Positions 50,601 through 63,400 of a DNA stretch of 64,000 nucleotides are shown here, piece by piece. A model generated the notes under the pieces. The model saw only the letters and a list, made by a program, of their open reading frames with translations. It did no database searches and was not told where the DNA came from. Both the position numbers and the translations under genes were made by a program. The stretch comes from Brugia malayi (lineage: Eukaryota; Nematoda; Chromadorea; Rhabditida; Onchocercidae), in contig NW_025062479.1 of NCBI RefSeq assembly GCF_000002995.4, positions 6,441,221 through 6,505,220 of the forward strand. Direction: 5' to 3'. Within the stretch, counting starts at the first letter, position 1; the number at the start of each line of letters is the position of its first letter.

Positions 50601-51313
50601 AGTTTTGCATCATTTAATGGTGAGAATGTATCAGATTTATTGAAGTGATTTTTGAAGTTAGCGTACCCCTTTACAAAAGGCTCTACTGTTTACGTCTGAA
50701 GAAGACATGAATGATTTAAACAACTGTAAGAAATATTCTCTGCCATGTAATGCAAGCTTTCAAAAAAAGCCATATTCTGTAGGCACAATGTGGAATTCAT
50801 CGTAAATCGAAGTAGCATGGTTTCTGCAGCAGTGGAGCAGTGCTTTTTCATCGTCCACTTCTGGGTTTGGATTTTATTTGTGAACGATAAAATATAGTGC
50901 ACTCACTCACTCACTATAAGACATTTATTTTCGTGCAATTTCTTCTAGTGATCCCATCGATAAAACTATTTATGATTTTGAAACAATAGTTCGGTATATA
51001 TTTAACTTATTTACCTTAATTATTACTTTGCGATTTAACAACGATGATTTAATTATAAACCGGTGAATTGTTAAGCAGCACAATATCTTCATTAGTAACA
51101 ACAGCGTTCGAATTTGTCAGATTAAATGTTGCTTCCTTTTCTTTTCTTTACACTACTGTTGTTTGCGATTTTGCTGATAGTATCTTTGCGTTGCTCATGG
51201 TGTAAGAGCTACACCTGTAGTATCTCTTTCAAGGTACTATATATCTCTGAATGAATATTATCTCTTCAAATCAGTCATCCTGATACCATTATCAGCTCTC
51301 GAATACATAGTGC

Positions 51314-51349
<36 letters not shown>

Positions 51350-52192
51350 AGTAGTAAAACTTTTCCTTTTATTTACTGTGGAACACAGAAGCCTTCATTG
51401 AGTTGTAGTTGTCAGACTTCTTGTATCAGCTCTAACATGTGAGTTTTGGTATGATAAAATTAATCGTGATTAATTCCATTTTTATCTACTTTATTGATGC
51501 TCGCTTATTTTTTACATTCATTAACAAAAGCTTCAAGCAGGAAATATGAAACATTGCATTTTTCTAATACTTTCAGAATTACTCCACATTTCTTTCATGT
51601 GCTGTATACCTTTTTATGTTAGAGTTGTTTTTCCAGTTTGGGTTTAATACTCAAATCGGTTTACGGTCTTCGGGAAGCTATGCACACTTGTTCCCATTTC
51701 CCCATCCTTATTTCAAGCACATATCTTTCGCTCTTTTGGTGGACGTTCAATAATCGCAATTCTTAACTAAGATATTTTCATAAATTCCTAACCAATTCTT
51801 GATATTTTTTTGCTTTGTAACAAACATTAAATTGGTCGAACATAGAAGAAGTTGGGGAAAGTAGAATAGGGAAGATAGTGAAGAGTTCACTGAATTTAGT
51901 AAATAATCTTTCAGCAGTGCTTGCAAAATAACTTGGTAATTTCTGCGGTGCTGATGTTGCAGCTGTGAGGTCCAGTGATGCTTGAATATAAAGATACTTC
52001 TTACGAACTGGAATTTGCTTCTACAGGAATAATTAGATAGAATTCATAATTTATTGATACGTTCTAGCTCTACCTGTTCTTCCTCTTATATCTCATTTGC
52101 TATATAGCACATGAATTTATCGAAATATATTTTGTTTACTGATAATGAGATGAGCTCTGTTTCGAGGTTACGATATAGTTGTTCGTTTTCAG
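47652..52192. promoter_or_regulatory. upstream region of the Caskin-like gene
   Basis: No coding exon was resolved; in particular no ankyrin or SH3 motif was seen. A GC-richer patch with TGTG-rich sequence at about 48480-48690 resembles the patches upstream of the nuclear receptor gene and may be promoter or untranslated exon. An A32 run lies at 51317-51348. Confidence 0.3.
51317..51348. repeat. poly-A run of 32
   Basis: Uninterrupted A homopolymer. Confidence 0.9.
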
Positions 52193-52200
52193 TAATTGCA

Positions 52201-55200
52201 ATGCCATCACTTTTGGGATCACGTTCAGGCTCTACGGTAATGCACCAAATACCACGACAGGTTAAAAAAGTTTGTTTTTAAAAACTCTTTGGTCTTCCTA
52301 AAAACCTTATAAATTCTAAATTGTAGATTTAAGAGATGCAAATTTCATATCTGTAGTGTTTGTTCTAGTCTATTTGGCTGTGAATCATACATACTTAATA
52401 CACACTTATAAGTCGTAAACTGTCTGTTAAGGGATAATTTCAGGTCTCAGTACCTATAGTACCCGACATTACTACTCAGAAGTACGAGATGTATGAAATG
52501 AAGAATGTTATTAGACAGGAGACAGTGACAGAGGACTTTTACGAACTGGAACATTCTGTTATGTTGCAGCAAAGGAATGGCTTATTGGAATGCGGAAAAT
52601 ATAGTAAAAGTAATCTTCATAGTTTTTCTATGTAAAAAAATTTCCCTCAAAGTAATTTTTCCTGGATTTTCCCTACTTAGTCAAAGTAATTTACTAGTCA
52701 GTTTTTCAGCATAAAGTCCGACTTGCGATTCTAAAAAGAATTTTTTTTTAATTTTATTCCCATCTTGATAATCGATCATCCTTTTTCCGTACAAGATTTG
52801 AAATGAATTTGCAACATAGGAGATGGACGAGCATTTGTTAGGAGTGAGCGATGAACAGTTCTTCAAACTATTTTATTTTATTTCTTAGTAGCCGCAGTTA
52901 TTCCGAAACGATAAATAGTTTTTAGGCGTTCTCAACTTTTCAATTAATGAGGGACTTAGTTATATTTAGCTTTAGAAAAGCAAGTCAGGGCATTCTTTAC
53001 TCATTGATATTAAATTGGATATGTTAGCAGTGAGACTAGACCAAGTTTCAATGGAGAAAAATTTGCTCTCAAACTTCCTACAAGTATACTTGAGCTTCTT
53101 TTTCAAGTTATCCTACCCTTTGGATTAACTCTCTTTCTTGTTACAGATTGTATTCCATTTTTATTATCTTTTAATATATTTTCATATATCTGGATGATGC
53201 AATAAAAGCTTCTCTCCTTTTGAATCGTAATCTTCTGTAACCTCTGAAATTAAAAAAAGAAAAAACAAAATTTTCTTTGTTGTTTTCGAAGATAAAAGAG
53301 TGGAAATTTGAATGATAACAAAATTCGATTATAGCATTTTTTTTTTTTTTTTTTTTTTTGGGAGTTCTGTGATTTTTTGCGTGAGCAAAATAGCAGTTAC
53401 AGATACCAAATCACTGACAAATCATATACCATGCACTAGCACGACAACACTGATGTTCCCTTCAAGCTTCTGTTTCGGCGACGATTCATATTCTGTGCGT
53501 TCGATGCTCAGCAAAAGGAAAGGTTTGTGGTGCTTTTTATCTTGTTTATTCTTGCATGCAAATGATTAAGAGGTTAAACGACAAAACGACTGGAGAATAT
53601 TGTTTTTCCAAAAAAGTAGTTACCGAAATGGCATAAGTATTACTGCCAAAAACATAAAATTCTTAGCTAGAATTACACGTTCACTCAGTTGCTTGAAGTT
53701 GATGACAAATGAACGTTCGAATAAACGGTCTTCCTCCTCTGCATTAGTCATTACAAATCTTCATTATTTACCATCTTCTTTTAGATCAATTTTCAGTTCC
53801 AGAATTTTACTGCATCTCTACTGACATTTTCATTTACTGTTTGGTCTTTAATTTATGCATCCGATACCTGTTTTGTCCTGGTCACCCTCCACCAACTTTA
53901 TAATTTTGTCCATCGCTCATTCTAATTCGGTTACTGACATTGAGGAACAGGTTCTGCTTGCATATAAGATAGGAAAACATGGGAAATAAAGCCATCAGAG
54001 CTGTGTTGTAGTGATTCAAAGTTCAGCAAGGAATTATTAAGATAAGGCTTTTCATCAACGAGATCCCATTTTCCAGTGTTAAATTTAATGAATTAATATT
54101 ACGGTTAATCTCTATTATAGTTTTAAGAAGTCGTTGATTAGAAGAGTTTAGCTTCTTTCGTCTTGTTTTGAGACTTTCTTTTTCTCTAAAGACCATGTTG
54201 TTCCTTAATCTTTATTACGCGGCATAAGATGATTTGAAGCAACTTTGTTTCGTCAATTTTGACTCTGCAGTTGAGTATAGGAGAATTATGATTTCTCAGT
54301 TTTTTCTTTGAACGTTAATTAGAACTTTAAATTGAGTTGTATTGGCACTCATTTTTTTTATTGGTATACACGCGATTTTAGAAATGTTATGTGAGCTCGA
54401 GTGGTAAGTTTTATTACATATCTGAAGTGAGAATTTCAATTCAATATAAGTTGTGAATTAGTGATATTATTCAATATAAGTTATGCAAAAGTACGAAAAC
54501 TTTAATCAGTGGCATATGTGCAATCAGTTGGAAACTGAGCTAACTCTCAATAAACATTTTTAATATAATTTTGTTGTGATGGTTCAAATTTTTGAAAAAA
54601 TTTTTTATTGATTGCAAAAATGTGTGTTATGAATTTCTATACTGATATCGAAGGTTCGTCGGACTGATTTTTTTCGCTGATATTTAATCGACCAGATGTT
54701 TGTGTGAAGTTCAGCTGCTCTATCTTATACTGGCTTGATTTTTGTTTCATTTCTTCCCTTATTGATATTTTTCTGATTTTCCCTCCATCGTGTTCTTTAT
54801 TTGAAAAATTATCTAACTTATTCAAACGTGAATCTCAAAATAACAGTGACTGATAATAGTGTTTAATTCCTTCGTTACTGGAGCATGTTGCTTCTTAATA
54901 ATAAAAATTTTTCTTTGGCCTACCAACAAATACAATATTGCCTTAAGAGGACTGCGTTGAGTTGTATGCTGTATAGAAGTAATAGTGGGAAATCAATTTG
55001 AATTTAAAGGTAACAGTGGTCAGTTTTCTAATTTGTATGCACTTGACTAAAACAAAATGTTGTGGAGGAAAGAGAGGTGAATAGAGAATTTAGCAAAAGA
55101 GAAGTTAGCGAAAGAGTTCACAGTAGTACATCATTGTTGTAATGGCTGTCACAGTGATTCTTGTATGCTTGCCATGTGTTTGATGCTTTTGTAATAAATT

Positions 55201-58200
55201 AACTACGTAGTATGATTCTATATCAAGGGAGCGGCAAGTTTTGTTAATGGAAATTTGATGGACATTGGTCTGTCAGTCGTTTTCCACTCATTTGCAAACG
55301 TATTTGTCCAAAGATAAGTATGTAACCTTAAAGCTAAGTAACAAAAAATAGTTAGAAGGATCCAAGGATAGAATAGTGGAAAAAAAATAATGATTACGAA
55401 ACATCGTATGACAGTCCTTTTTTGTGAAGTGTGAAGTTAGCGTAGCTATGTTTATGTTATGAAATGATGTATCAAGCAGATGCTCATAGCTATCATTAAA
55501 AAATTGCTATAAATGGAACAAGATCGTATGTGATATTAGGTTGAGATGTGACTTTTATTTTACATTGGGTGAGAATTGTTGCAGAGTGAATGGCTCAACG
55601 AATCAGATGAGTTCCACTTTCCCAACCAAATGGCAATCCTTTACTTGACGCGTATCTTCATGAAAGATATATATTTTGCAAACAAGCAGCTGTATTTTCA
55701 TTTGTACTCATATTTTCGAAATTTAAGGGGATTGATTGAACATTTAATGGTTGTTCTCAGCAACTCCAATTTTATCATTTTTCTTTCGACTATATGAAAT
55801 TCTTAACTTTCCAAGTTACTTATTTTTTATAATGTACTACTGATTCGAGAAAAATCCAGATATTTCGTAAATCAATAGTTAATGAAAGTCTTGGATTCCT
55901 TTCCTGTTGCCTACCTCTAAACTCTTTTTAAATATTGCATTCCTTCTTGATCGTTTCTTTAAAAATCTAACCCTGAACTTGCAAGTTTTCCGTATAACTC
56001 GAGTCTTTTGAGTTGAGATAGGTTTGGAAGTTTTTGAACAAAAATATGATTCCTAGAGTCTTTGTGTTCTGATACTTAATACTGAAAACTTATCCTTCTT
56101 GCAGACCGCACTGATTCTATGACCACTGCGATTGCCATTTGATTATTTCCACGATCAGTTTTGACAATTACTTTCCCAGTCATTTTGTGTCTTAATATCA
56201 CTTTTTTTTTTTTTTTTTTCAGTAAAGTTGGTTAAAAGGATGTCGGGAAAACTTTCAGATTGTTCTATGAACGTGGAAAAACAGTGCCAGGAGAATTTAA
56301 TTAATCTATCACCATCCTCATTACTTTCTTTGAAACAACGATCCCTTTATGTTAATGGACGATATTCTAATGATTTGTCTTATAATGGATGCCATCGGAA
56401 TTCAGCCGATTCTAGTTCAAGTTATAGCAGTTCTGGTTTTGAAAGTATGAAGGTGCTTAGATTTTTCGGTTTACTATCATTTTCACAACATTCAAGTAAT
56501 GAAAATAATTTCTTCATTATTACTGTTATGAAAATGCATTGGTTTTGTGATGTGTAAGATTTTTTCGAATTTAAGTTTTTGGACGTTATTGTTAAAGTCC
56601 TCAATATAAAGGGTTAGCTTTCGTAAAATATTTTTCAGAGTGATCAGAATTATTTGGCTAGGTAAAAAAAATACAAAATTCACTCGCTAGGTAAAATATT
56701 AAAGCACAAGTAAACCATAACTTTATAAGCGGAAGTTCCGAAATTTACTTCTTGATTGAGATAGGAAATTTTAATATTTTCATAGAAATTGTTCAAAATA
56801 GGATCTTAGTGAATTGCAAGCAGTGAAATAAGATTAAGGCAGGAACACTTCAATTTTAAGTATCTCAACAGCAAAATCAAAATTTTTGCTTGTTTCAGTG
56901 TGGTTCTTCGCATGTTTGTTCAGCAATTGGTGCTCAAGATGCTATTGTTAGTAATTCTGCAGTTTTAAGAACTTCATCTACAAGTTTGTCTCTTTTGCAG
57001 ATTTTCTTATCTGTAGCGACACTTTATTGACTTTGAGTTGTTTCAGTCGCAAATTTTTTTTGAGATCAATAAGCTATTAGTCACAAAGGACTAATAGTTT
57101 ATTGATCTCAGAACATCAAACAAAATGAAACTATGGTGTCTTGAGTTTCGATTTTAATTGCAGTATATGGATCGTCATCGGGCCTATTACTGAACAGTTC
57201 GCAATCACGTCTTTCAATACAGAGCAGTATTAGTGGTGATGCTTCTTTAGTCATAAATAATATGGCAAACATATTCGACCATTCAGGATCTGAACGTTTG
57301 CATGAAGATCATTTAAAGGATATTATTAGATTATCGCTTTCTGACATAATGATCGAAAGAATGTCGGTATGCTACAATTTATATAAATACAGAAGTTTTT
57401 AGTGATATAAATATGACGGAGGTAAAATTCGATTTGTGCTGAAGTGAACTTATTTGTTGTGATTAATTCAACCCCAACACTTTTATGTCCTGTATAATTC
57501 TCTGTTTTCTCGCTGATTGTTTTTTAACACTTTCTGTGACATGTCTTGGTAAAGTCTGGTGTTTCTTTTGCTTCATTTTTTTTTTCTTTTTTTGGTCCTT
57601 TTTCCGCTATTTCCTATACTTTGCGTAAAAGATTCATGCCATTTTTTGGAATCGAATTAGATTCAACTTATAACGTATGTTACAGGAAGCAGAAATTTTG
57701 GCATTGTGGCTGGGTGATTTAGGATATCCAGAATATTTAACAGCATTCTTGACTCAAGGCTACGATCTCTCAACGATTGCACGGATTACACCTGAAGATC
57801 TGACAGCACTGGGAATAACCCATCCAACTCATCGAAGATTTCTTATCTCTGAAATTCATAGGTGGCATATAACCGATACTTGGCCTACACTGGTACCATC
57901 AGGAGAGTTAAGGTTATTTCTATTGCTATTAGTTTTTTAATTGTTTACTACAGGATTTAAATTATTTCCTTTTCAATAGTTCATTTTTAGTCTTTGATTT
58001 TTGATCAAATTTTTAATTGTTCCATTGTTTTATTGTTCGAACAAAACTAATATCTTTTATGTGTTAAAAATGCTTTAGAGATTGGCTTCCATTAATTGGC
58101 CTTCCTGAATATGTTGCTTTATTCGAGGATCAAGGATATTGCAGAATTGGTGAAGTTAAAAATTTTACATGGGAAGACTTCGAAGATATTGGTATCAAGA

Positions 58201-60409
58201 AGCTGGGACATTTAAAGCGTCTTGGTCTTGCTATTAAAAAAATGAAGGTTTATCTGTTATTGCTAACTTTGTTTAATATTTATTAGGCATATATCTCGGC
58301 ACACGTCGATTGTTTTGGAGCACGTTCAGAGCTGTATCAGCAGCGTTATTTTTGCGCTTTTTATGAAGTAGTTTCGTCGAACTTAGATGTTTCGACATTT
58401 TGTGGAAGAGTAACTACAGTTTTCTAGTTGGCAAATATATCATCGGACAAACCGAAAAAAATTATCATCTATTAGTTAAAATCTAGACGTAGACTGCATG
58501 CTGCTGGTATTTTCATTATTCTAAATATTTTTGTCTTTTACTCAGACAATCAAATCAAACTGGAATTGGAATTCTTGAGCTTCAAATTTCAATTTGTGAT
58601 AGAAATCAAATTTTCAGTTTCATTTTAGAGAACAGTTAAATTGATTATTGATGGGAAAGATTTTTTAGAGCAGTTATATTTTACAAGTTGTGTAAATGAT
58701 GCATTTATCAAACTGCTTACAGGACTATGAATTTCGTCAAACCCAATCCAATAATAGTCTGCAACAACTCGGAACTTTTGCAGTGCATCAGAATAAAATA
58801 GGTTTTCAGGCGAGTTTTCTGTTATGTGTTATTTTATTAACGGTTTTTAAAACATGATCAGTTTCTCCATCTTTTAGTGCTCTCTTTGTTCATTTTTTCC
58901 CCAGATAACTCTCCACAGATACTTTAACATTTGATACCACCACCTCTTGCCGCTGCATCCACTTTGCATTCAGCTAGTTTAAATAGCTTATGGACAATTA
59001 TATTACTAGGAAACAATATTCGCATCTTCGTGAGTCTTTCCCAGTCAGTCGCATGCACAAAAACAAGTATTCAAATAACTTTCACTATAGGTAAAAATTT
59101 AGAAGATTGGCAATATTCGTTAATTTGGGTATTGCTTTATTTAGGTTTACCCACAATATCAGTTAAATGTAACGAACGAGGCGGTTCCCTACCATTTGCA
59201 AGGATGTGGTGGACAGTTGCTGGAAGCTGGCTTGAATAAACAAGAATCAGATTCATCGCAAATGAATCTATGTCGTATTTCTCGATTTCTTTCTGATGAA
59301 AGTTTCCAGAAGCATTCTGTCATCCAGCCTGTGCTCCCGGCTAAAATCCTAAGTACCACTGATAATTCCATCAGTTCTGATTCAGAAGATTATCCACCTC
59401 CTCCTGGTTATTTTTTAACAACTTTTTACTCTGACATTACTTATAAAAAACGTTTTCTTTGTGCATTCTCTCTACATACCTGAAACGTTTCGACATCATC
59501 CATCTACGGTTGGTGATAATGGACAGAAAAGCGCCTAAGTAGTATAATACGGGAGAATAAAATATAAATGGATATAGTTTAAACTTAATTTATTAATAGT
59601 ACACAGAAACAAGAATGAGAGATTCGAAGTAGGAGAATGCTTCCCAAAAACGCGTATTTCCCAAAAAACCTAAGGCGATCAAGGAATCCATAACAGTTGT
59701 TGGTCCTGTGGGATGCAGTTGTAGTGATTTTGAAAGTGGTTCGTTTCAGCACCCTTAGTATGTGAGGGGTCCGTCGAGCTTTTGAGATCGGCATTTAATG
59801 AAACAACAATGGCAGCAACAGCTGAATCAGGCACAACAAACGGTAGTAATTTTGAACAGTCCTGTAATGAGATTAATTCTTTCTCTTTAAACGAGCAACT
59901 ATTATTTGCAAAAGATAACTGTGCTCCAGTAAAAAGTCGTGATAGCTTATTTATTGTTAGGATACAAATGTAATGAAGGATCGGCAAGTACCAGTTTTCC
60001 ATGGCCGAAGACACCACGTCTCAGGTAAACTTATTTCACAAAGATTTTCACCAGAAGTTCAGTTTAGTCAATCTAAAATATAAACAAGTAAAAAGTTTTC
60101 AACCGCAACGGTGATTTTTTCCACTGTTTGTAACACAGTTTCGAACAGAAATTTTTTTGAGGAATACTGAGTTTTGCGGAAAACAATAAATAATATGTCT
60201 CAGCCTGTTAATTAAAAAGTAAAGTTATGGAATTAATGACTATTGGTATTAGTATTTTTCTACTTTGTTTGCATAATTGAAGTTACTCAACACCAACCAA
60301 TAATGGTAGTTTATTGAACGATATTGGTTGTATGCTGCAAAACTTAACGGATGAGTTGGATGCCATGTTGTCACCTTCACAGTCTCCCAGTAGGCAAATC
60401 TCTTTCTAA
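52201..60409 (+). CDS. Caskin-like tandem-SAM scaffold protein
   Basis: Caskins are cytoplasmic scaffolds at synapses and axons whose tandem SAM domains polymerise. The phase-consistent exons are 52193-52260, 52444-52603, 53403-53522, 56223-56452, 56899-56950, 57164-57366, 57686-57912, 58079-58247, 59145-59406, 59750-59938, 59979-60024 and 60283-60409. From ATG 52201 this gives 614 residues. Exons 1-6 encode a Ser-rich, probably disordered region. Exon 7 is SAM1 (LWLGDLGYPEYLTAF, TIARITPEDLTALGI). Exon 8 is SAM2 (WLPLIGLPEYVALFEDQGY, FTWEDFEDIGIKKLGHLKRL). Exon 9 ends in DYPPPP. The last exon encodes LLNDIGCMLQNLTDELDAML, matching the conserved Caskin C-terminus. The ankyrin repeats and SH3 of animal Caskins are not seen. 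The ATG follows a TTTTCAG acceptor by eight bases, so this may be a trans-spliced short form, or upstream exons were missed. Exon 10 to 11 needs a 40-nt intron. Exon 5's donor has an alternative about 42 bases downstream. Confidence 0.85.
53337..53359. repeat. poly-T run of 23
   Basis: T homopolymer shortly upstream of exon 3 of the Caskin-like gene. Confidence 0.9.
57061..57110 (+). repeat. intronic perfect hairpin
   Basis: The arms 57061-57082 and 57089-57110 are 22-base reverse complements, with a 6-base loop (ACAAAG). The one DNA mismatch becomes a G-U pair in the sense transcript, so the RNA stem would be fully paired. It lies in the intron between exons 5 and 6 of the Caskin-like gene, about 50 bp before the exon 6 acceptor. 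Confidence 0.85.
58622..59559 (+). repeat. 938-bp inverted repeat, right arm
   Basis: Partner of 46714-47651, in the sense orientation. It spans part of intron 8, all of exon 9 (59145-59406) and the start of intron 9 of the Caskin-like gene. The arm ends are sharp: outside ATTTTAGAG and GGGAGAATA the two flanks share nothing. Confidence 0.95.
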
Positions 60410-63400
60410 CGGCATAACAAATGGTTGAACTTCTGATTCTGTTTATTTTTATTTTCCTGATTGTGAGATTATTTTACAAATAATCCGGAATAAATTTCTA
60501 AATAAAAACTTGGGAAATATCCGCTTCGTTATGATCTATTGCCTTTGCTACTGAAGATACATCAAGCTCACAGGGCTATTGATTAGAATAGTGTTACAGC
60601 TATTATTTCAACGATAAGTTATCTCTTTACGTATGAAACAGTGAATTCCGAAAATCTTGCAAAACCGTAACTCAAATTAGTTAAGATTTAAGCTAAACTA
60701 AGGAAATAACTTTAACGTGTAGGTTATGCATGAAGCATTCCCAAATAGTTTACTGACAGATTGTTTAGTCAAAAAAAATTTTTTTGTAAATATCCAAGTT
60801 CTATGTTGATTATATTTAGCTTAAACTTAGTTGGAAGTTTCCTCAATGCAAAGTTGTTAGGCTTATAGCATGAACACAGTGGTTATGAAGCTTATTTTGA
60901 TTGTTCCTGTCATTTTTCCTGCACCTTGCCTAATTGACTGCAAAATAATTCATATCTATTGTATATACTCTTCATACATACAGCAAATAGCTCGTCATAT
61001 AAGCAATCGTTTATCTGCTGCAAATACCGTCAATCAGTTTATGTTAACGATATAAGAAGTATTGGCTGTTTTTAATTTGTTTTCGTGTGGATACCACTGT
61101 AGACTCAATAAAACATATTTGTCGTATTGTTGTACGTGTTACCTATGTCCATCTCGTTTTTCTAATGAATAGATTTTTTCATAAGATTGACGTCGGTATC
61201 AGTCTTACATAAAGTAATATGGATTGCTATTTACGGAAAAGCTCGGCGTTTGTTGCCTGATGTTAAGAACGGTTGAGAAGCTGAATGAGTTATCTAGCGT
61301 AAGGGGCTATCTAGATTGTAAAGTTGAATGTTTTAAGTCACGTCAATGCCAAAAAAAAGTTTATACGGTCGTGTTCAGGGAAAAGATTTGTTCATCTAGT
61401 GCTGGAATACATCCCATTATTTTCTAGTTCCACATTTTCTTTCTCAAATGTCAACTTAATGTTGTTGTGCCGATCGTTTTATGTTCCGAAATTCAATTAT
61501 CGATTTGGGCGGTGCCTTAGATCCCGTTCATGACGTATTTCTCGAAGACGGGCAATTTTATTTCCTAAATTTGGGATGACGTCAAACAGTATCTAAGGAT
61601 CCTCGACAACGTCATGAATGACGTCGAGGAAAGGGAAACACTGAAACTCCATCTTTAAATATTATTAATGTCATCCTAAACATTAATATGAACAACACGA
61701 TAATATAAATCCATCCAGGCCCGAAGTCATGCTGTTAAGTTTCCTGATGAAGAGATGATTTTGATCAGGAAGGGAAACAAATGAGTAAATGCTAACGTTT
61801 TTTTCGATGAAACTGCAATAAATCAATATAGTACGTGTCCAGAACTTCCTGTTCTCGTTGGTGGTATTAGAGGAATTCGCAACAGCCTCCATTAATCTAC
61901 ATAGTCCATAATGAATAGCTCAACAATTGCCCTATGCTTAAGTCTCTTCACTGTAGTAAATTCTCTTCATCTTCGATAGGATTTGAACGCAAAGAATGTT
62001 TAACAAATCATACATTTTAGCGTAGAAACAGAAAACACATGGAATCTTTCAGCATTAGTACAGTCTAGAACTTATGCAGCAACAATTCTGAGTCTCTATT
62101 TGCGTCTTGGAAAATAACATATAAGCTGTTGAAGACGGTGATAAGTGACTGCGTGAAAGAAAATTTATACAATATACGGTTGACAAGATGTGAGTGAACT
62201 GAGAAAAGTCACTAGTGTGTCAACAAATAATGATAAAGGATAACCAATACACGTATTACTACGGCTTACACTGCGTTATACGAAGCTAACAATTTAAGAA
62301 AAAAAAAAGCATAAAGATTTCATCGAAACAATTGAAAACCAGCGACAACGAAGTTCATAAAAGAGTACCACATATCAACAAACCGTATTAAGAACGTGGT
62401 GTTTGGGAAAAAAAAGCCAGCAACATAAAACAGATAAATGACCCGATTAAATGAATCGCAATGCTGATGACGATTCACGCACATATCCTATTATATGTCT
62501 ATATATCATAACAGTCCTTTTAAATGTGTATTCAAAACTACTGCGACCTTCTAGTGTAAGTTTAATAAAAATTATTTTTTTACCCATTCTACAAATAATA
62601 CAACCAGTACTATTAGTCTTGATTGGTTGCATTAATTCAAACTCGATTTATTTCAGATATCGCTATTAAACAATAAACAAACTAGATGACCATTGATGCC
62701 TCCAATACAAATTAAGCATGACATCGTAAATGTACAATATGAACATAATTTTAGACTGCTTTACTATCAGTTCAGACACTATGGAATAATAAAAGTGAAG
62801 CACAGAAGCGCGTACCATACATCTGCAAAACTTCAACGAGACGAACCTGAATAAATGTAGGCTTTATATTTTTACCGGAGCGTATATCCTTCCACTTAGT
62901 ATGAGAATCCTTACTAGTTATTTAACACGAAACATGATAAACACTGGATATATATACATATAATGGAGAGCTTGCTTTTTTCTCTCCTCTCGCCCTCTCC
63001 TACTTTTAAATTTGCATTGATCAGTCTCAATTAGGGAAAGTAAGCAAACGAATCAACAAATCAAAACTGGAAAAATGAAGCATAGTCACTTCTTTTTCTT
63101 GTAAATGTCCTCATTCATCTGGTACAGCCTTAGCAGTTGTAAAACAAAAGTATTCTAACATTTCATGAAGATTATAAAAACACATATAAAACAAGAGTGA
63201 CTACAGCAATAACCAGCTTAATTTAGATCACATAGGATAATCCCTTCTTCAAAAACACTATAAAATCGTATTAAAAAAAGAATAAAACAGTTTAACGCTA
63301 CTAAAACGTTTAAAAAAATGCACGCTTGCATGAAGTGATATTTAAACAGATGCACTACAACCAATAAAATGATATTCTCCTCCTCTTGCTTTCGAAGTTG

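Noticed and set aside
55576..55797. Candidate exon behind TTGCAG (AGTGAATGGC...) upstream of Caskin-like exon 4
   Set aside because: Exon 3 (53522) joins exon 4 (56223) in phase without it, and no donor fits the frame.
58931..59239. 102-codon frame in the right arm of the inverted repeat (starting IPPPLAAASTLHS)
   Set aside because: It has no ATG, no acceptor in a compatible phase, and runs across the exon 9 acceptor in the wrong frame. The mirror frame at 47034-47342 is the same sequence.
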